A DNA stretch of 64,000 bases from Streptomyces hygroscopicus (GCA_002021875.1 CP018627.1:7006001-7070000); one strand, 5' to 3'. Shown: positions 43,568-52,598, counted from the first letter of the stretch. Translations and numbers: made by a program. The notes: generated by a model not told the origin, from the sequence alone.

Positions 43568-44662
43568 GTGCGACTCGCGACAACGATCCGCGGATTGATC
43601 CCCGTCATGGCGCTGGCGGTATCGGCATGGGCGGTTTCCGCTCCGGCGTCCGCCGAAGGGAAGGGAGGCGGAGGAGGGGCGGGCGAGAAGGCGGCACCGG
43701 TGCCCTGCGGGGACGTGGCGGCGCTGATCACCGCGGTCAGCGAGGCCAACAGCTCACCATCGGGCGGGTCCGTCTCCCTGGCCACGGGGTGTGTGTACAC
43801 ACTGGGTACCGCGGCGTACACCGGCCCCAACGGCGCCGACGGACTGCCGCTCATCACCCGTGACGTGACCATCAGCGGGACCCAAGCGACCATCAGACGC
43901 AGTGCGTCCGCGGGCGACTTCCGGCTCGCGGAGATCGCGCCCGGTGGAAGCCTTACGGTCAACGGCGTGACATTCTCGGGCGGCCAGGCGACCTCGGGGG
44001 CGGGCACCGACGGCGGTGGCATCTTCGACGCGGGCTCACTGAGGCTCATCAACGCCACGGTCACGGGCAACACCGCGAGCAACATCGGCGGTGGCGTCGA
44101 GGTCGCCTCGGGCGGCTCAGCGGTCCTTTCGGCCACGGATGTGACGCACAATTCCGCGGGGGACGGCGGCGGCATCCACATCAATACGTCGGCCACCCTC
44201 AGCGTCTCGGGCGGCAACATTTCCGACAACACCGCGTCCAGCTCGGGCGGCGGCGTCAGCAACTTCGGAACGACGCTGCTGGGCGCCGTCACGGTCGCGC
44301 GGAACAGAACCACCAACTTCGAGGGCGGCGGCATCGCCACCGCGGTCGGAGATCTCACGATCAACGGCAGTCGGGTCGCCGAGAACACCGCCGGCAGTTT
44401 CGGTGGCGGTATCGCCAATATGGGCAGCGCACTGCGCGTGCTGGCCACCACCGTGTCCGGAAATACCGCCACGCTGAACGGCGGTGGTCTGTTCCAGCAC
44501 GCGGGCACCACACAAATGATCGGCGACACGGTCACCGGCAATACGGCCAATGGCGGCCAGGGCGGCGGCATCTTCACCGACGGCGGCACGATCTCGCTCG
44601 CCGCGACCACGGTCTCCGGGAACAACCCGAACCAGTGCGTGCCGGCTCTCGCGGGTTGCTGA
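43568..44662 (+). CDS. Secreted parallel beta-helix repeat protein
   Basis: A 364-residue protein from a GTG 8 bp after AAGGAG. The signal peptide (about 1-29) has a PASA cleavage site. Residues about 105-360 are eight or so repeats of the GNTASxxGGGIxxxGG type, which form a right-handed beta helix as in polymorphic membrane proteins and adhesin-like proteins. A Cys pair near the start and another at the C terminus may cap the helix. No catalytic residues. Probably a surface-associated adhesive or carbohydrate-binding protein; the role is inferred from fold alone. Confidence 0.85.
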   Translation: MRLATTIRGLIPVMALAVSAWAVSAPASAEGKGGGGGAGEKAAPVPCGDVAALITAVSEANSSPSGGSVSLATGCVYTLGTAAYTGPNGADGLPLITRDVTISGTQATIRRSASAGDFRLAEIAPGGSLTVNGVTFSGGQATSGAGTDGGGIFDAGSLRLINATVTGNTASNIGGGVEVASGGSAVLSATDVTHNSAGDGGGIHINTSATLSVSGGNISDNTASSSGGGVSNFGTTLLGAVTVARNRTTNFEGGGIATAVGDLTINGSRVAENTAGSFGGGIANMGSALRVLATTVSGNTATLNGGGLFQHAGTTQMIGDTVTGNTANGGQGGGIFTDGGTISLAATTVSGNNPNQCVPALAGC

Positions 44663-44706
44663 CCCACGCCGCTGAAGCACACCGCTGAACGACCCGGCTG
44701 AATGCC

Positions 44707-44744
44707 GCGGCGCCCCCGGAAGCCGTTGCTTCCGGGGGCGCCGC
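44707..44744. terminator. Bidirectional terminator between convergent genes
   Basis: A 16-bp perfect stem with CCGTTG loop, lying between the beta-helix gene and the convergent Cys-pair protein gene. Confidence 0.85.
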
Positions 44745-44767
44745 ACGCTCGATCGCGAGATCGGCCG

Positions 44768-45289
44768 TCAGTGCTTGCAGTCCTTCTTCTTGGCCTTCAC
44801 CTTGGCCTTGGCGGCCTTGTGGTGCTTCTTGGCCTTGTGCGGGTCGGCCTTGGCCTTGTGGACCTTCTTGGCCTTGTGGTGCGAGTCCTTGGCCTTGTGC
44901 TTCTTCGGCGGGTCCTTGTGCACGACCACGACCGGGGCCGGCTCGTTGACGGCGATGTTCGTGCAGTCGGAGCCGATGTTGGTGTCGCCGGTCGGGGCGG
45001 CCACGGTGGTGATGAGGGTGGGGCCGGTGGCCGTGTCGCACTCGTTGGACTGGACGATCGAACCAACGTTCTGCGCGAAGTTCACGCAGTCCGAGCCGAG
45101 GGTGATGTCACCGGTCGGGGCCGCGGCACCGGTGTTGGTGGTGGCGCCGGTGTTGGTCTCACAGTGGTTTCGCTGAGCACTGCTGGACTGCGGGAAGAGC
45201 CCATGAGCACTCGCGCTACCGGCGCCGCCGACCACCATTGTGCCCGCGGCCGCCGCGGCCATGAGAGCTGCCTTCTTGCCGATCTGCAT
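44768..45289 (-). CDS. Secreted Cys-pair repeat protein 1, with Lys/His-rich tail
   Basis: A 173-residue protein; ATG at 45289 after GGAGG. Signal peptide with ASA cleavage near residue 27. Residues 35-110 contain two copies of a module with one Cys at each end: NHCETNTGATTNTGAAAPTG then LGSDCVNFAQN, and a second copy ending IGSDCTNIAVN. A tail of about 55 residues of repeated HKAKK/PHKAKKHH units follows, unlike its paralogues. It is one of three adjacent paralogues. Function unknown; the Cys pairs suggest disulphide-closed hairpins and the tail suggests binding to anionic polymers. Confidence 0.8.
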   Translation of the reverse strand: MQIGKKAALMAAAAAGTMVVGGAGSASAHGLFPQSSSAQRNHCETNTGATTNTGAAAPTGDITLGSDCVNFAQNVGSIVQSNECDTATGPTLITTVAAPTGDTNIGSDCTNIAVNEPAPVVVVHKDPPKKHKAKDSHHKAKKVHKAKADPHKAKKHHKAAKAKVKAKKKDCKH

Positions 45290-45405
45290 TGTTCTGGTGC
45301 CTCCATATCGGGTCTTCTCCGCGAATATTCCGCAGACACCTCTTGAACGAGATTTCCGCAATGCGGGATCCGGGACCATGCGAAGCATCACCCATCCGCC
45401 ACAGT

Positions 45406-45434
45406 AAAGGTATATTCAGCAAAGGTATATTCAG
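45406..45434. repeat. Two direct repeats of AAAGGTATATTCAG upstream of paralogue 1
   Basis: Identical 14-bp copies at 45406 and 45421, AT-rich for this genome, about 120 bp before the start of the gene ending at 45289. They may carry a -10 element or an activator site; inferred. Confidence 0.45.
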
Positions 45435-45472
45435 TCGGTGCGGAAGTCGGTGGGTTTCTCTTCGCAAAAAAT

Positions 45473-45510
45473 GAACGCGGCCCCGGGGAAATTTCCCCAA
45501 GGCCGCGTTC
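45473..45510 (-). terminator. Terminator after Cys-pair paralogue 2
   Basis: A 10-bp outer stem GAACGCGGCC / GGCCGCGTTC over an inner palindrome GGGGAAATTTCCCC; on the minus strand a run of T residues follows. Confidence 0.85.
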
Positions 45511-45565
45511 ATGTCGAGCAGCTTTTTCCGGAAGCTCGGTGGCGAACTCCGGTGAGCTCGGTGTT

Positions 45566-46120
45566 TCAGGACCGCTGACGGTTTCCCTGGCCACCGCTCT
45601 TACCGCTCTTCGTGCCGTTCGCGCTCGTCCCCTGACTTCCGTTCTGGGGGTCGGAGCCGGCGACATTGGCACAGTTGGTCTCGGTGGTGACGTCGGAGCC
45701 GGGGCCGATCGTGATCGGGCCCAGCACGGAGGTGGTGCGACAGTCATTGCTCTGCTTCGTCACATCACCCGACTTGCTGACGTTGACGCAGTTGGTCCCG
45801 TTCTTGATTTCGGATCCGGGAGCCAGCGCGACGGTGATCGGACCGACGACGGAGTGGGTACGGCAGCGGTTCTCCTGCTCCGACACACCCGACTCGGCGG
45901 TGTTGACGCAGTCGGTCTGATTGCTGATCTCGGTCGGGCCTGCGGCCACGGTGACGGTGCCGACGACGGAACTGGTGGTGCAGCGATTGCTCTGCTTCCC
46001 GCCGTTGGCGCCTGCCGCGCGGCTGGGACCGGGATCGGTGGCGTCGGCTCCGCCCGCACCGCCGATGAGCAGCGCACCCACGGCGGCCACAAGGAGCGCC
46101 GACCTTTTGCGCATGTGCAT
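45566..46120 (-). CDS. Secreted Cys-pair repeat protein 2
   Basis: A 184-residue protein; ATG at 46120, 7 bp after GGAGG. Signal peptide of about 28 residues. The mature part has three copies of a module running from NRC-TxS-VVGxxTV to NxTxCVN, each with two Cys (NRCTTSSVVGTVTV..., NRCRTHSVVGPITV..., NDCRTTSVLGPITI...). A Gly/Ser/Asn-rich basic tail follows. Paralogue of the neighbouring two genes, with its own terminator and a divergent repeat type. Possibly an extracellular structural or antimicrobial-type protein; no evidence for either. Confidence 0.8.
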   Translation of the reverse strand: MHMRKRSALLVAAVGALLIGGAGGADATDPGPSRAAGANGGKQSNRCTTSSVVGTVTVAAGPTEISNQTDCVNTAESGVSEQENRCRTHSVVGPITVALAPGSEIKNGTNCVNVSKSGDVTKQSNDCRTTSVLGPITIGPGSDVTTETNCANVAGSDPQNGSQGTSANGTKSGKSGGQGNRQRS

Positions 46121-46189
46121 AAAGAGCCTCCAATCTGGCTTTCGGTGTGGTGCGCCCGGCACCGTCACCGAAAAACCTTTTTCATGGCA

Positions 46190-46220
46190 GCGGCCCTGGA
46201 AGAGAAGCTTCCAGGGCCGC
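46190..46220 (-). terminator. Terminator after Cys-pair paralogue 3
   Basis: A 13-bp stem GCGGCCCTGGAAG / CTTCCAGGGCCGC; TTTTT lies 3' on the minus strand. Confidence 0.85.
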
Positions 46221-46286
46221 GATTCCCAACGGGGGGATGCCTCATGGTGTTACCGCGGGCGGGAACACCATGAAAGGGTCAGCGAC

Positions 46287-46646
46287 TCAGTGACGCTTGA
46301 CGCTGTCGTCGTCGGTGGCGATGTTCGCGCAGTTCGAGCCGATCTTGGTGTCGCCCGTCGGGGCGGCAGCGCCGGTGACAAGGGTGATGCCGGTGGACGT
46401 GTCGCAGTCGTTGGCCTGCACGACCGAACCGTGGCTGTTGGTGAAGTTCACGCAGTCCGAACCGATGTTGATGTCGCCGGTGGGGGCGGCACCGCCGAGG
46501 TTGCTGGTCGCACCGGTGGCCGTGTCACAGCTGTTGAGCTGCACGATGAAGTCGTCGTTGTTGTTGGCCAGGGCACCGCCCGCACCACCGATGACCAGAG
46601 CGCCGGCGGCCGCGGTCAGGAGAATCGCCTTCTTGCCGATGTTCAC
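46287..46646 (-). CDS. Secreted Cys-pair repeat protein 3
   Basis: A 119-residue protein from a GTG at 46646 with GGAGGAATTAA upstream. Signal peptide ending ALA near residue 27. Two modules, NSCDTATGATSNLGGAAPTG...IGSDCVNF and NDCDTSTGITLVTGAAAPTG...IGSNCANI, closely match paralogue 1, but without the Lys/His tail. Independent transcript (terminator at 46190). Confidence 0.8.
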   Translation of the reverse strand: MNIGKKAILLTAAAGALVIGGAGGALANNNDDFIVQLNSCDTATGATSNLGGAAPTGDINIGSDCVNFTNSHGSVVQANDCDTSTGITLVTGAAAPTGDTKIGSNCANIATDDDSVKRH

Positions 46647-47168
46647 TTAATTCCTCCGTCTGGGTTGCTCCGCGAATTCCACGGACGCATGACACAACGA
46701 AGCTCATCAGTTAAGGCTTCGGGCTGCCAGTCAGCTTCACCCGTCCGGCATAGTGCGGCTCTTCCGGCGCGTGTTCTCCGAGAATCCCGCTAAGGGGGAC
46801 CAACGCAAGGTCCATTTGGCCCAGCTCGGGCCGACTCGGCCCGGCGGACACCTGAATCCCTTTAATTGAATGAGAGGAAGTCGACTCCCCGGCGACTCCC
46901 CGGTGATCCCCGGCAGAGGGAGCCTGGACGCGCTGGGACCCGGCGCCCACGGTGGCCGACCGGCCCACCCTGCCCCGCCCGCGCACTTGTTCGACCGGTC
47001 GGACGAGTGATACATCCAAGCCCTACGACGCAGGAGTGAGTGAGGCACAGTCACACCGACAGCTTCGCGGAACCGCAGCGCGGCGCGTGTTCGCGCCGCT
47101 ACGCTAAGTGCGCGAGGTGGTCGCCCGGGGGGCGCGGCGAATCAACGCCGGGAGGCGGGAGGAGAGAC
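46647..47168. other. Intergenic region before the DUF6227-like gene
   Basis: 522 bp without a recognisable gene or RNA. The stretch 46855-46925 has repeated GACTCCCCGG words. It should contain the promoters of paralogue 3 (leftward) and of the gene at 47169 (rightward). Confidence 0.4.
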
Positions 47169-47939
47169 ATGGGGCACTCACGAGCGGACGGGACCCCGGC
47201 CGAGCTGATGGACGGGCTGCTCGCCCGTGCGCAGAACGGCTTCGAGATCGGCGAGGCGGTGCTGGCCCAGGCGCGGAGCGCCCTGATGCACCAGTCCGAG
47301 CTGCGGTCCTGCCGGCAGTGCAATGAGCGGTGCGGCCAGCTTGGCTACAGCACCTACCGGCATGTCTTCCTGCTCCCCGACGGCAGCAGCCTGCTGCTGT
47401 GGGAACTGGAGCACAACACCGGCGAGGGCGGTCGCCCGCTGTACGAGCTCTACGCGGACGAGGACGCCCTGACGCTGGCCGAGCGCCGCGTCCATGATCG
47501 CCTCGGCGGCGCCCGCTGGGAGGAGCTCGACGGGTTACCGCTGTGGCTCCCGGACCAGCTACTGCACACGGCCGAGCCCCTGGAGAGCTCCCGTGCGTAT
47601 GTGGCCGACAATTCGGCCGACCATGCCCGTCGCGTCCTGCGCCGCGCGGAGAACGCCGACCGCCCGGGCGAGGAGACCGAGCGGCTGCTGGCGACCGCGT
47701 TCGCCCATGACATCGCCCTCGCGCCCAAGCCCCGGCGCCGCTCCGGCGGTCCCGACGCGACCTGGTGCCGCTTCTATGAGCACGCCTTCCTGCTCGCGGG
47801 AGGGGACGAGGTCGTGCTGTGGGAGCTGGAGCACAATCTCACCCGGGACGGACGGCTGGTGTGCGAGGTGTACCTCGACGAGGTCTCGGCGGAGCTCGCG
47901 GCCGACCGCCACGCCCGCGCGCTCGGCGTCGACCTCTGA
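47169..47939 (+). CDS. DUF6227-like protein with two repeated YRHxFLLxDGSxLxLWELEHN domains
   Basis: A 256-residue cytoplasmic protein; ATG 4-11 bp after GGGAGGAG. It contains the same domain twice: STYRHVFLLPDGSSLLLWEL-EHN (about 60-85) and CRFYEHAFLLAGGDEVVLWEL-EHN (about 200-225), each followed by an acidic YELYADE/CEVYLDE segment. This matches my memory of DUF6227, a Streptomyces-specific family. Role unknown; strand-turn-strand repeats suggest a binding module. The frame extends upstream to 47040 but the ATG with the ribosome site is preferred. Confidence 0.75.
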   Translation: MGHSRADGTPAELMDGLLARAQNGFEIGEAVLAQARSALMHQSELRSCRQCNERCGQLGYSTYRHVFLLPDGSSLLLWELEHNTGEGGRPLYELYADEDALTLAERRVHDRLGGARWEELDGLPLWLPDQLLHTAEPLESSRAYVADNSADHARRVLRRAENADRPGEETERLLATAFAHDIALAPKPRRRSGGPDATWCRFYEHAFLLAGGDEVVLWELEHNLTRDGRLVCEVYLDEVSAELAADRHARALGVDL

Positions 47940-47954
47940 CGCATCGGTGCCGCT

Positions 47955-48245
47955 GGCGCAGCCGTCACCTCTGAAGCGTCCGTAACGTCTGGCGCGTCCG
48001 TAACGTCTGGCGCATCCCTAACGTCTGGCGTATCCGAACCTCTGATGCGCCCGTAGCCGCTGACGCTCTCGTGGCCCCTGACGGCCGACAGGGCGCCCGC
48101 CGCGTAACCCCTGACGCCTCGTGGCTCTGACGCGCCCACAGCCCCTGACGCGCCGCCGTGTGCCCGCCATGTGCCCGCAGTGTCCCCTCGCGTGCCCGCA
48201 GTGTCCCCTCGCGTGCCCGCAGTGTCCCCGCCGCGTGCCCGTCGC
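47955..48245. repeat. Degenerate short tandem repeats in the intergenic region
   Basis: Two blocks: about 18-bp units of the GCGTCCGTAACGTCTGG type (47955-48130, degrading rightwards) and a 21-bp unit CCCGCAGTGTCCCCTCGCGTG repeated three times (about 48170-48245). They fill most of the 479-bp gap before the phosphatase gene; no gene seen in it. Confidence 0.65.
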
Positions 48246-48418
48246 GTGCCCGCGGCGCACGCGCGGGAGCCGGGCCCGCTCACGGCGCCCGTCCAGCACC
48301 CGCTTGGCCGACACCGATTCGCCTGGCAGCCCGTCAGCCGGAAGCCTGGTGACGAAGGTGATGAAGGTGACGAGGGCGGCGAGGGTGGCGAAGGCGACGC
48401 TGTGACGACGGCGACGCT

Positions 48419-49879
48419 GTGACGACGGCGGGACGCGGACCAGGGAAGCGAGAGAAGCCGGTGCGGGTGCGAGGGAGCAGGGCTCGTACGGGCGCCCGTA
48501 CGGAGTGGCGTACGGCCTGGCCCCGGCTGAGCCGCCCGCACACCCACCGCCGCCACACCCGCCTGCACACGCTCATCGCCACCGGCGCCGCGACCAGTGG
48601 CGCCTCCGCCGAAGGGCTCACCGGGCCCACCGCGGGACCTGGCCCGGCGGACGATGAGGGCAAGGGGCTGCCGGGCCGCCGGGTGGCCCGCTGGCTTCCC
48701 GCCATCCTCATCCTCGGCGGCGTCAGCTTCGACCTGGCCACCCCGTCCGGCTACACCGCCTCGCCCTTCTTCGCCGCCGCCCCCCTGGTCGCCGCGGCGC
48801 TCTTACCGTTGCGCCAGACCGTCATCATGGCCTGCGTCGCCGTCCTCGCGACCTGTCTGCTGGCGGAGTTGCACGGTGTGAAGGACCCGACCCAGGCGGC
48901 CACCGAGATCGTCACGGTCGCCACCGTGACCGTTCTGGCGGTGGCGATCAACCGTGTCGTACGCCGCAGCTACCACCGGCTCGCCTCGGCGCGCGGTGTC
49001 GCGGAGGCGGCCCAGCGCGCCGTCCTGCCCGCGCCGCCCGCCCGTCTCGCCGGGCTGGAGATCGCCGCGCGCTACGTACCGGCGGAGAAGTACGCGGCGA
49101 TCGGCGGTGACCTGTACGCGGTCCAGGACACCCCGCACGGCGTACGGCTGACGGTCGGGGACGTACGCGGCAAGGGGCTGCAGGCGGTGGAGGTCGTGGC
49201 GATCCTCCTCGGCTGCTTCCGGGAGGCGGCGGAGCAGGAGACGACCCTGGAGGCGCTCGTGGGCCGCCTGGAGCGGGCGCTGCAGCGTGAGGGTGCCCGG
49301 CGGGCCGACCTGGAGGTGTTCGAGGGGTTCACGACGGCCGTGGTGGCCGAAATTCCGCGCGGCGATTCCACTCTGCGGCTGATCAACCGCGGCCATCCGG
49401 CGCCGCTGCTCATGGCGGAGGACGGCGCGGTGCGTGCCCTGGAGCCGGAGATGTCGGCGCTGCCGGTGGGGATGGGGGAGTTGGCCGGGTGGCCGGACCG
49501 GGTGATGGAGCTGGGGTTCGAGGAGGGGGAGACGCTGCTGCTGTTCACGGACGGGGTGACGGAGGCCCGGGACCGCGACGGCGAGTTCTACGACCCGGCG
49601 AAGCGGCTGCGCGGCCGCCGCTTCGCCGATCCGCAGGAGCTGCTGGACGCGTTGGTGGCCGATGTCGAGCGCCATACGGACGGCGGGACGTCGGACGACA
49701 TGGCGCTGCTGGCGGTCCGGCGGACCCCGGCCCGCGGGAACGGACGGGGGAACGGGCAGGGCAATGGGGGCAATAGGGGCAATGGGCAGCGGGACGGCCG
49801 GGGGAACGGGCACGACGGCGACGGCGGTGCGAGCCGCGGCGGCCATACGAGGGACAGCGGCGCCCCACACCGTCCGTAG
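48419..49879 (+). CDS. Membrane PP2C/SpoIIE-type serine/threonine phosphatase
   Basis: A 486-residue protein, GTG start, with a basic, poorly conserved first 60 residues (the true start may be later). About three membrane helices at 92-180 are followed by a SpoIIE-type PP2C domain (about 205-430) with AIGGDLYA, VGDVRGKG, GHPAP, LLFTDGVTEARD and GGTSDDMALLAV. The C terminus is a Gly/Asn/Arg-rich tail. Such phosphatases dephosphorylate anti-anti-sigma (STAS) proteins in partner-switching networks, here with a membrane-bound sensor half. No partner genes adjoin it. Confidence 0.9.
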   Translation: MTTAGRGPGKREKPVRVRGSRARTGARTEWRTAWPRLSRPHTHRRHTRLHTLIATGAATSGASAEGLTGPTAGPGPADDEGKGLPGRRVARWLPAILILGGVSFDLATPSGYTASPFFAAAPLVAAALLPLRQTVIMACVAVLATCLLAELHGVKDPTQAATEIVTVATVTVLAVAINRVVRRSYHRLASARGVAEAAQRAVLPAPPARLAGLEIAARYVPAEKYAAIGGDLYAVQDTPHGVRLTVGDVRGKGLQAVEVVAILLGCFREAAEQETTLEALVGRLERALQREGARRADLEVFEGFTTAVVAEIPRGDSTLRLINRGHPAPLLMAEDGAVRALEPEMSALPVGMGELAGWPDRVMELGFEEGETLLLFTDGVTEARDRDGEFYDPAKRLRGRRFADPQELLDALVADVERHTDGGTSDDMALLAVRRTPARGNGRGNGQGNGGNRGNGQRDGRGNGHDGDGGASRGGHTRDSGAPHRP

Positions 49880-50119
49880 CCGACCGGGTCCATACCGTGC
49901 GTAGTCGACCGAGCCCCCTCCGCATAACAATTGCTGCACGATCGGTCCGCACGCGTTTTTGCGAACCTTTGGCCAGTGCTTTGATTCGCCCTCTTTTGTC
50001 CCCTCTTGAGCGCTAAGTTCATGCCAAAGGTGCGCGGATTCCTCAGAACAGCTTGGAATCACATCGCGCTCTCTATTAACGTTCGATAACGCAGCGCGGT
50101 CGTCACAACCGTCGCAAGG

Positions 50120-50290
50120 GCGGCACCGTGCGCCGTCGCCGAATCCCGTACGCACACTGGCAGTACCGCACCACCAGCAGCACCAAGGGAACCGGGGAAC
50201 CAACACCTTGGGGTGAATCGGGTCGAACCTGACCCGTAGGAGACCTTCCTGCTCCGAACCCGTCAGCTAACCCGGTAGGCGAGAAGGAAG
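50120..50290 (+). promoter_or_regulatory. c-di-AMP (ydaO-type) riboswitch
   Basis: The leader contains the conserved pieces in order: CCGGGGAACCA (from 50191), TTGGGGTGAATCG (50208-50220) and CCGAACCCGTCAGCTAACCC plus GGTAGGC (50253-50280), with GGAAAGGAG before the GTG. Binding of c-di-AMP usually lowers expression of the wall-hydrolase gene downstream. Exact ends are approximate. Confidence 0.9.
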
Positions 50291-50307
50291 GAAAGGAGTG
50301 CGCCTCC

Positions 50308-51498
50308 GTGGCGTCCAACAGGTCTGCCCTGGACGAGGCCCCGTATCGCACACGGGGAGGCGGTTTGGGGACCGCCACCGCCTACGGCCCCGGCTTTGAC
50401 GCCGGCGGCGGGATGAGCTCCGGGGACGGCCACTTCGCCCCCGACGATCGGTACCTGGACGCGAATGGGGACGCGTTCGAGGGCCCGGGTGCCGGATTCG
50501 AGACCGAGCCCTGGGAGGAGTGGAACCCCACCGAGGAGTCCATCGCTCCCGTACGCGGCCGGCACCGCGTGGCCAAGCAGCGGGGCGGGACCATGGCGCG
50601 CAGCGGCGCCGTCCTCGGGGTCGGCGTGATCGCCGCGGTCGGCGCGGGCGGTATGGCCAGCGCCAAGGACCGGCCCAAGCCGCCGATTTCCATGCCGGAT
50701 CTCGGCCACGTCGCCGATGAGGTCAAAGCCAGCCTGCCCGCCGCCAAGGACCTGCCCGGCATCGGCTCCTGGACGTCGGACGACAGCAGCGGCCCGCAGA
50801 CGGCCGCCGCCCCCCTCTCCCAGGCCGGCCTGACCAGCGAGGACGAGCAGCGCGGCACCACCGACGCGGGCGAGGCGCTCCGCGCCCGCATCCTCCAGCA
50901 GGCCGAGAACCAGCAGAACGCGGCGGACGAGGACAGCCGCACCGCCGCGGCGAAGGCCGCCGCGGACAAGGCGTCCGACCAGGCCGCGGAGGTGGCCGCC
51001 CAGCGGAAGGCCAAGGCAGAGGCGGAGAAGAAGGCCGCCGAGCAGCGGGCGAAGGAGGCGGCCGAGAAGAAGGCCGCGGCCGAGCGCCAGGCCAGGCTCG
51101 CCGCCGCGTACACCCTCCCCGTCGGCTCGTACACCCTGACCGCGAGCTTCGGCCAGGCTGGCGACATCTGGTCGGCCGACCACACCGGCCAGGACTTCGC
51201 CGCCCCGACCGGCACCCCGGCCAAGGCGGTGCACGGCGGCACCATCACCCAGGCGGGCTGGGCCGGTTCGTACGGCTACCGCATCGTGCTGACCCTCAGC
51301 GACGGCACCGAGATCTGGTACTGCCACCTGTCCTCGATGGTCGTCACCTCGGGCAAGGTGACGGCGGGCGACGTCATCGGCCGCGTCGGCGCCACCGGCA
51401 ATGTGACCGGCCCGCACCTCCACCTCGAGGTCCGGCCGGGCGGCGGCTCGCCGATCGACCCGATGCCCTGGCTGCGCCAGCACGGGATGAACCCCTGA
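50308..51498 (+). CDS. M23 family metallopeptidase (LytM endopeptidase), riboswitch-controlled
   Basis: A 396-residue protein. A disordered N terminus (1-95), a hydrophobic signal/anchor (about 98-122), an Ala/Glu/Lys-rich coiled coil (about 185-265) and the LytM domain (about 270-390) are seen. Zinc and catalytic residues lie in HTGQDFAAPTG, HLSSM and GPHLHLEV. It cuts peptide cross-links in peptidoglycan. The GTG start lies directly after the c-di-AMP riboswitch, tying wall remodelling to that second messenger, as in resuscitation-type hydrolases. A terminator follows. Confidence 0.92.
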   Translation: MASNRSALDEAPYRTRGGGLGTATAYGPGFDAGGGMSSGDGHFAPDDRYLDANGDAFEGPGAGFETEPWEEWNPTEESIAPVRGRHRVAKQRGGTMARSGAVLGVGVIAAVGAGGMASAKDRPKPPISMPDLGHVADEVKASLPAAKDLPGIGSWTSDDSSGPQTAAAPLSQAGLTSEDEQRGTTDAGEALRARILQQAENQQNAADEDSRTAAAKAAADKASDQAAEVAAQRKAKAEAEKKAAEQRAKEAAEKKAAAERQARLAAAYTLPVGSYTLTASFGQAGDIWSADHTGQDFAAPTGTPAKAVHGGTITQAGWAGSYGYRIVLTLSDGTEIWYCHLSSMVVTSGKVTAGDVIGRVGATGNVTGPHLHLEVRPGGGSPIDPMPWLRQHGMNP

Positions 51499-51502
51499 TA
51501 CT

Positions 51503-51548
51503 CCGGCGGCTCTGGCGCTCTCTCCCCCCTTGACGCCAGGGCCGCCGG
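51503..51548 (+). terminator. Terminator of the M23 gene
   Basis: A 15-bp stem CCGGCGGCTCTGGCG / CGCCAGGGCCGCCGG with one G-T pair, then TTTACG. Confidence 0.85.
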
Positions 51549-51626
51549 TTTACGTCCCGACGGGGCTACGTCCCGACGGGGCCGCCCCCAGGAACAACCC
51601 CGCCCAGCCACCTGTTGTAAAAACGT

Positions 51627-52571
51627 ATGGCTGACAACACACAGAAGATCGGCGATCTGTCCGTCTTCCCCTTCTCCCTCGGCGGGAACGTCTTCGGCTG
51701 GACCGCCAACGAGGCCGAGTCCTTCCGGGTGCTCGACGCCTTCGTGGCGGCGGGCGGCAATTTCATCGACACCGCCGATGTCTACTCCGCGTGGGTGCCG
51801 GGCAACGAGGGCGGCGAGTCCGAGACCGTCCTCGGCAACTGGTTCGCCTCCCGGGGCAACCGCTCCGACGTCGTACTCGCCACCAAGGTGGGCGCCGGCT
51901 ACCCGGAGCCCCGCGGTCTGACCTCGTCCGCCATCAAAACGGGCGTCGAGGAATCCCTCCAGCGGCTGCGCACCGACTACATCGACCTCTACTACACCCA
52001 CTACGACGATCCGTCGGTGCCGGTGGAGGAGATCATCGCCACCCTGGACGAGCTGGTCAGAGAGGGCAAGGTCCGCGAGATCGCCGCGTCCAACGTCAGC
52101 GCGGAGCGCCTGGAGGCCCAGCTGACCTTCTCCACCCAGGAGAGCCTAGCCCGCTACGTCGCCCTCCAGCCGCACTACAACCTGGTCTCGCGCGACACCT
52201 TCGAGGGCGACTTGGCCGACGTCGCCGCCCGCCACGGCCTGGCGACCATCCCGTACTACTCCCTGGCGTCCGGCTTCCTCACCGGCAAGTACCGCCCGGG
52301 CACGGCGGTCGACAGCCCCCGCTCCACCGGCGCGGCCAAGTACCTGGAGACCGAGCGCGGCCAGAAGGTCCTCGCCGCCCTGGACGACGTCGCCGCCAAC
52401 CACGCCACCGAGCCCACCACGGTCGCCCTCGCCTGGCTCCTCGCCCAGCCCACGGTCGCGGCCCCCCTCGCCAGCGCCCGCTCCGTCGACCAGCTCCCGC
52501 CCCTGCTGGCGTCGGTCGACCTCAAGCTGACCCAGCCGGAACTGGACCTGCTGACCTCGGCGTCGGACTGA
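51627..52571 (+). CDS. Aldo/keto reductase
   Basis: A 314-residue NADPH-dependent oxidoreductase of the (beta/alpha)8 type. Catalytic signs: NFIDTADVYS (Asp and Tyr of the tetrad), VVLATKVG (Lys), YYTHYDDP (His), and the cofactor segment LASARSVDQL. It resembles the YghZ/Tas-like AKR group acting on small aldehydes. Start ATG at 51627. Monocistronic, with a terminator after it; it is the last core gene before the defence-type island. Confidence 0.92.
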   Translation: MADNTQKIGDLSVFPFSLGGNVFGWTANEAESFRVLDAFVAAGGNFIDTADVYSAWVPGNEGGESETVLGNWFASRGNRSDVVLATKVGAGYPEPRGLTSSAIKTGVEESLQRLRTDYIDLYYTHYDDPSVPVEEIIATLDELVREGKVREIAASNVSAERLEAQLTFSTQESLARYVALQPHYNLVSRDTFEGDLADVAARHGLATIPYYSLASGFLTGKYRPGTAVDSPRSTGAAKYLETERGQKVLAALDDVAANHATEPTTVALAWLLAQPTVAAPLASARSVDQLPPLLASVDLKLTQPELDLLTSASD

Positions 52572-52598
52572 CCGCCGGCCGACCAGGCACAACCCCAA

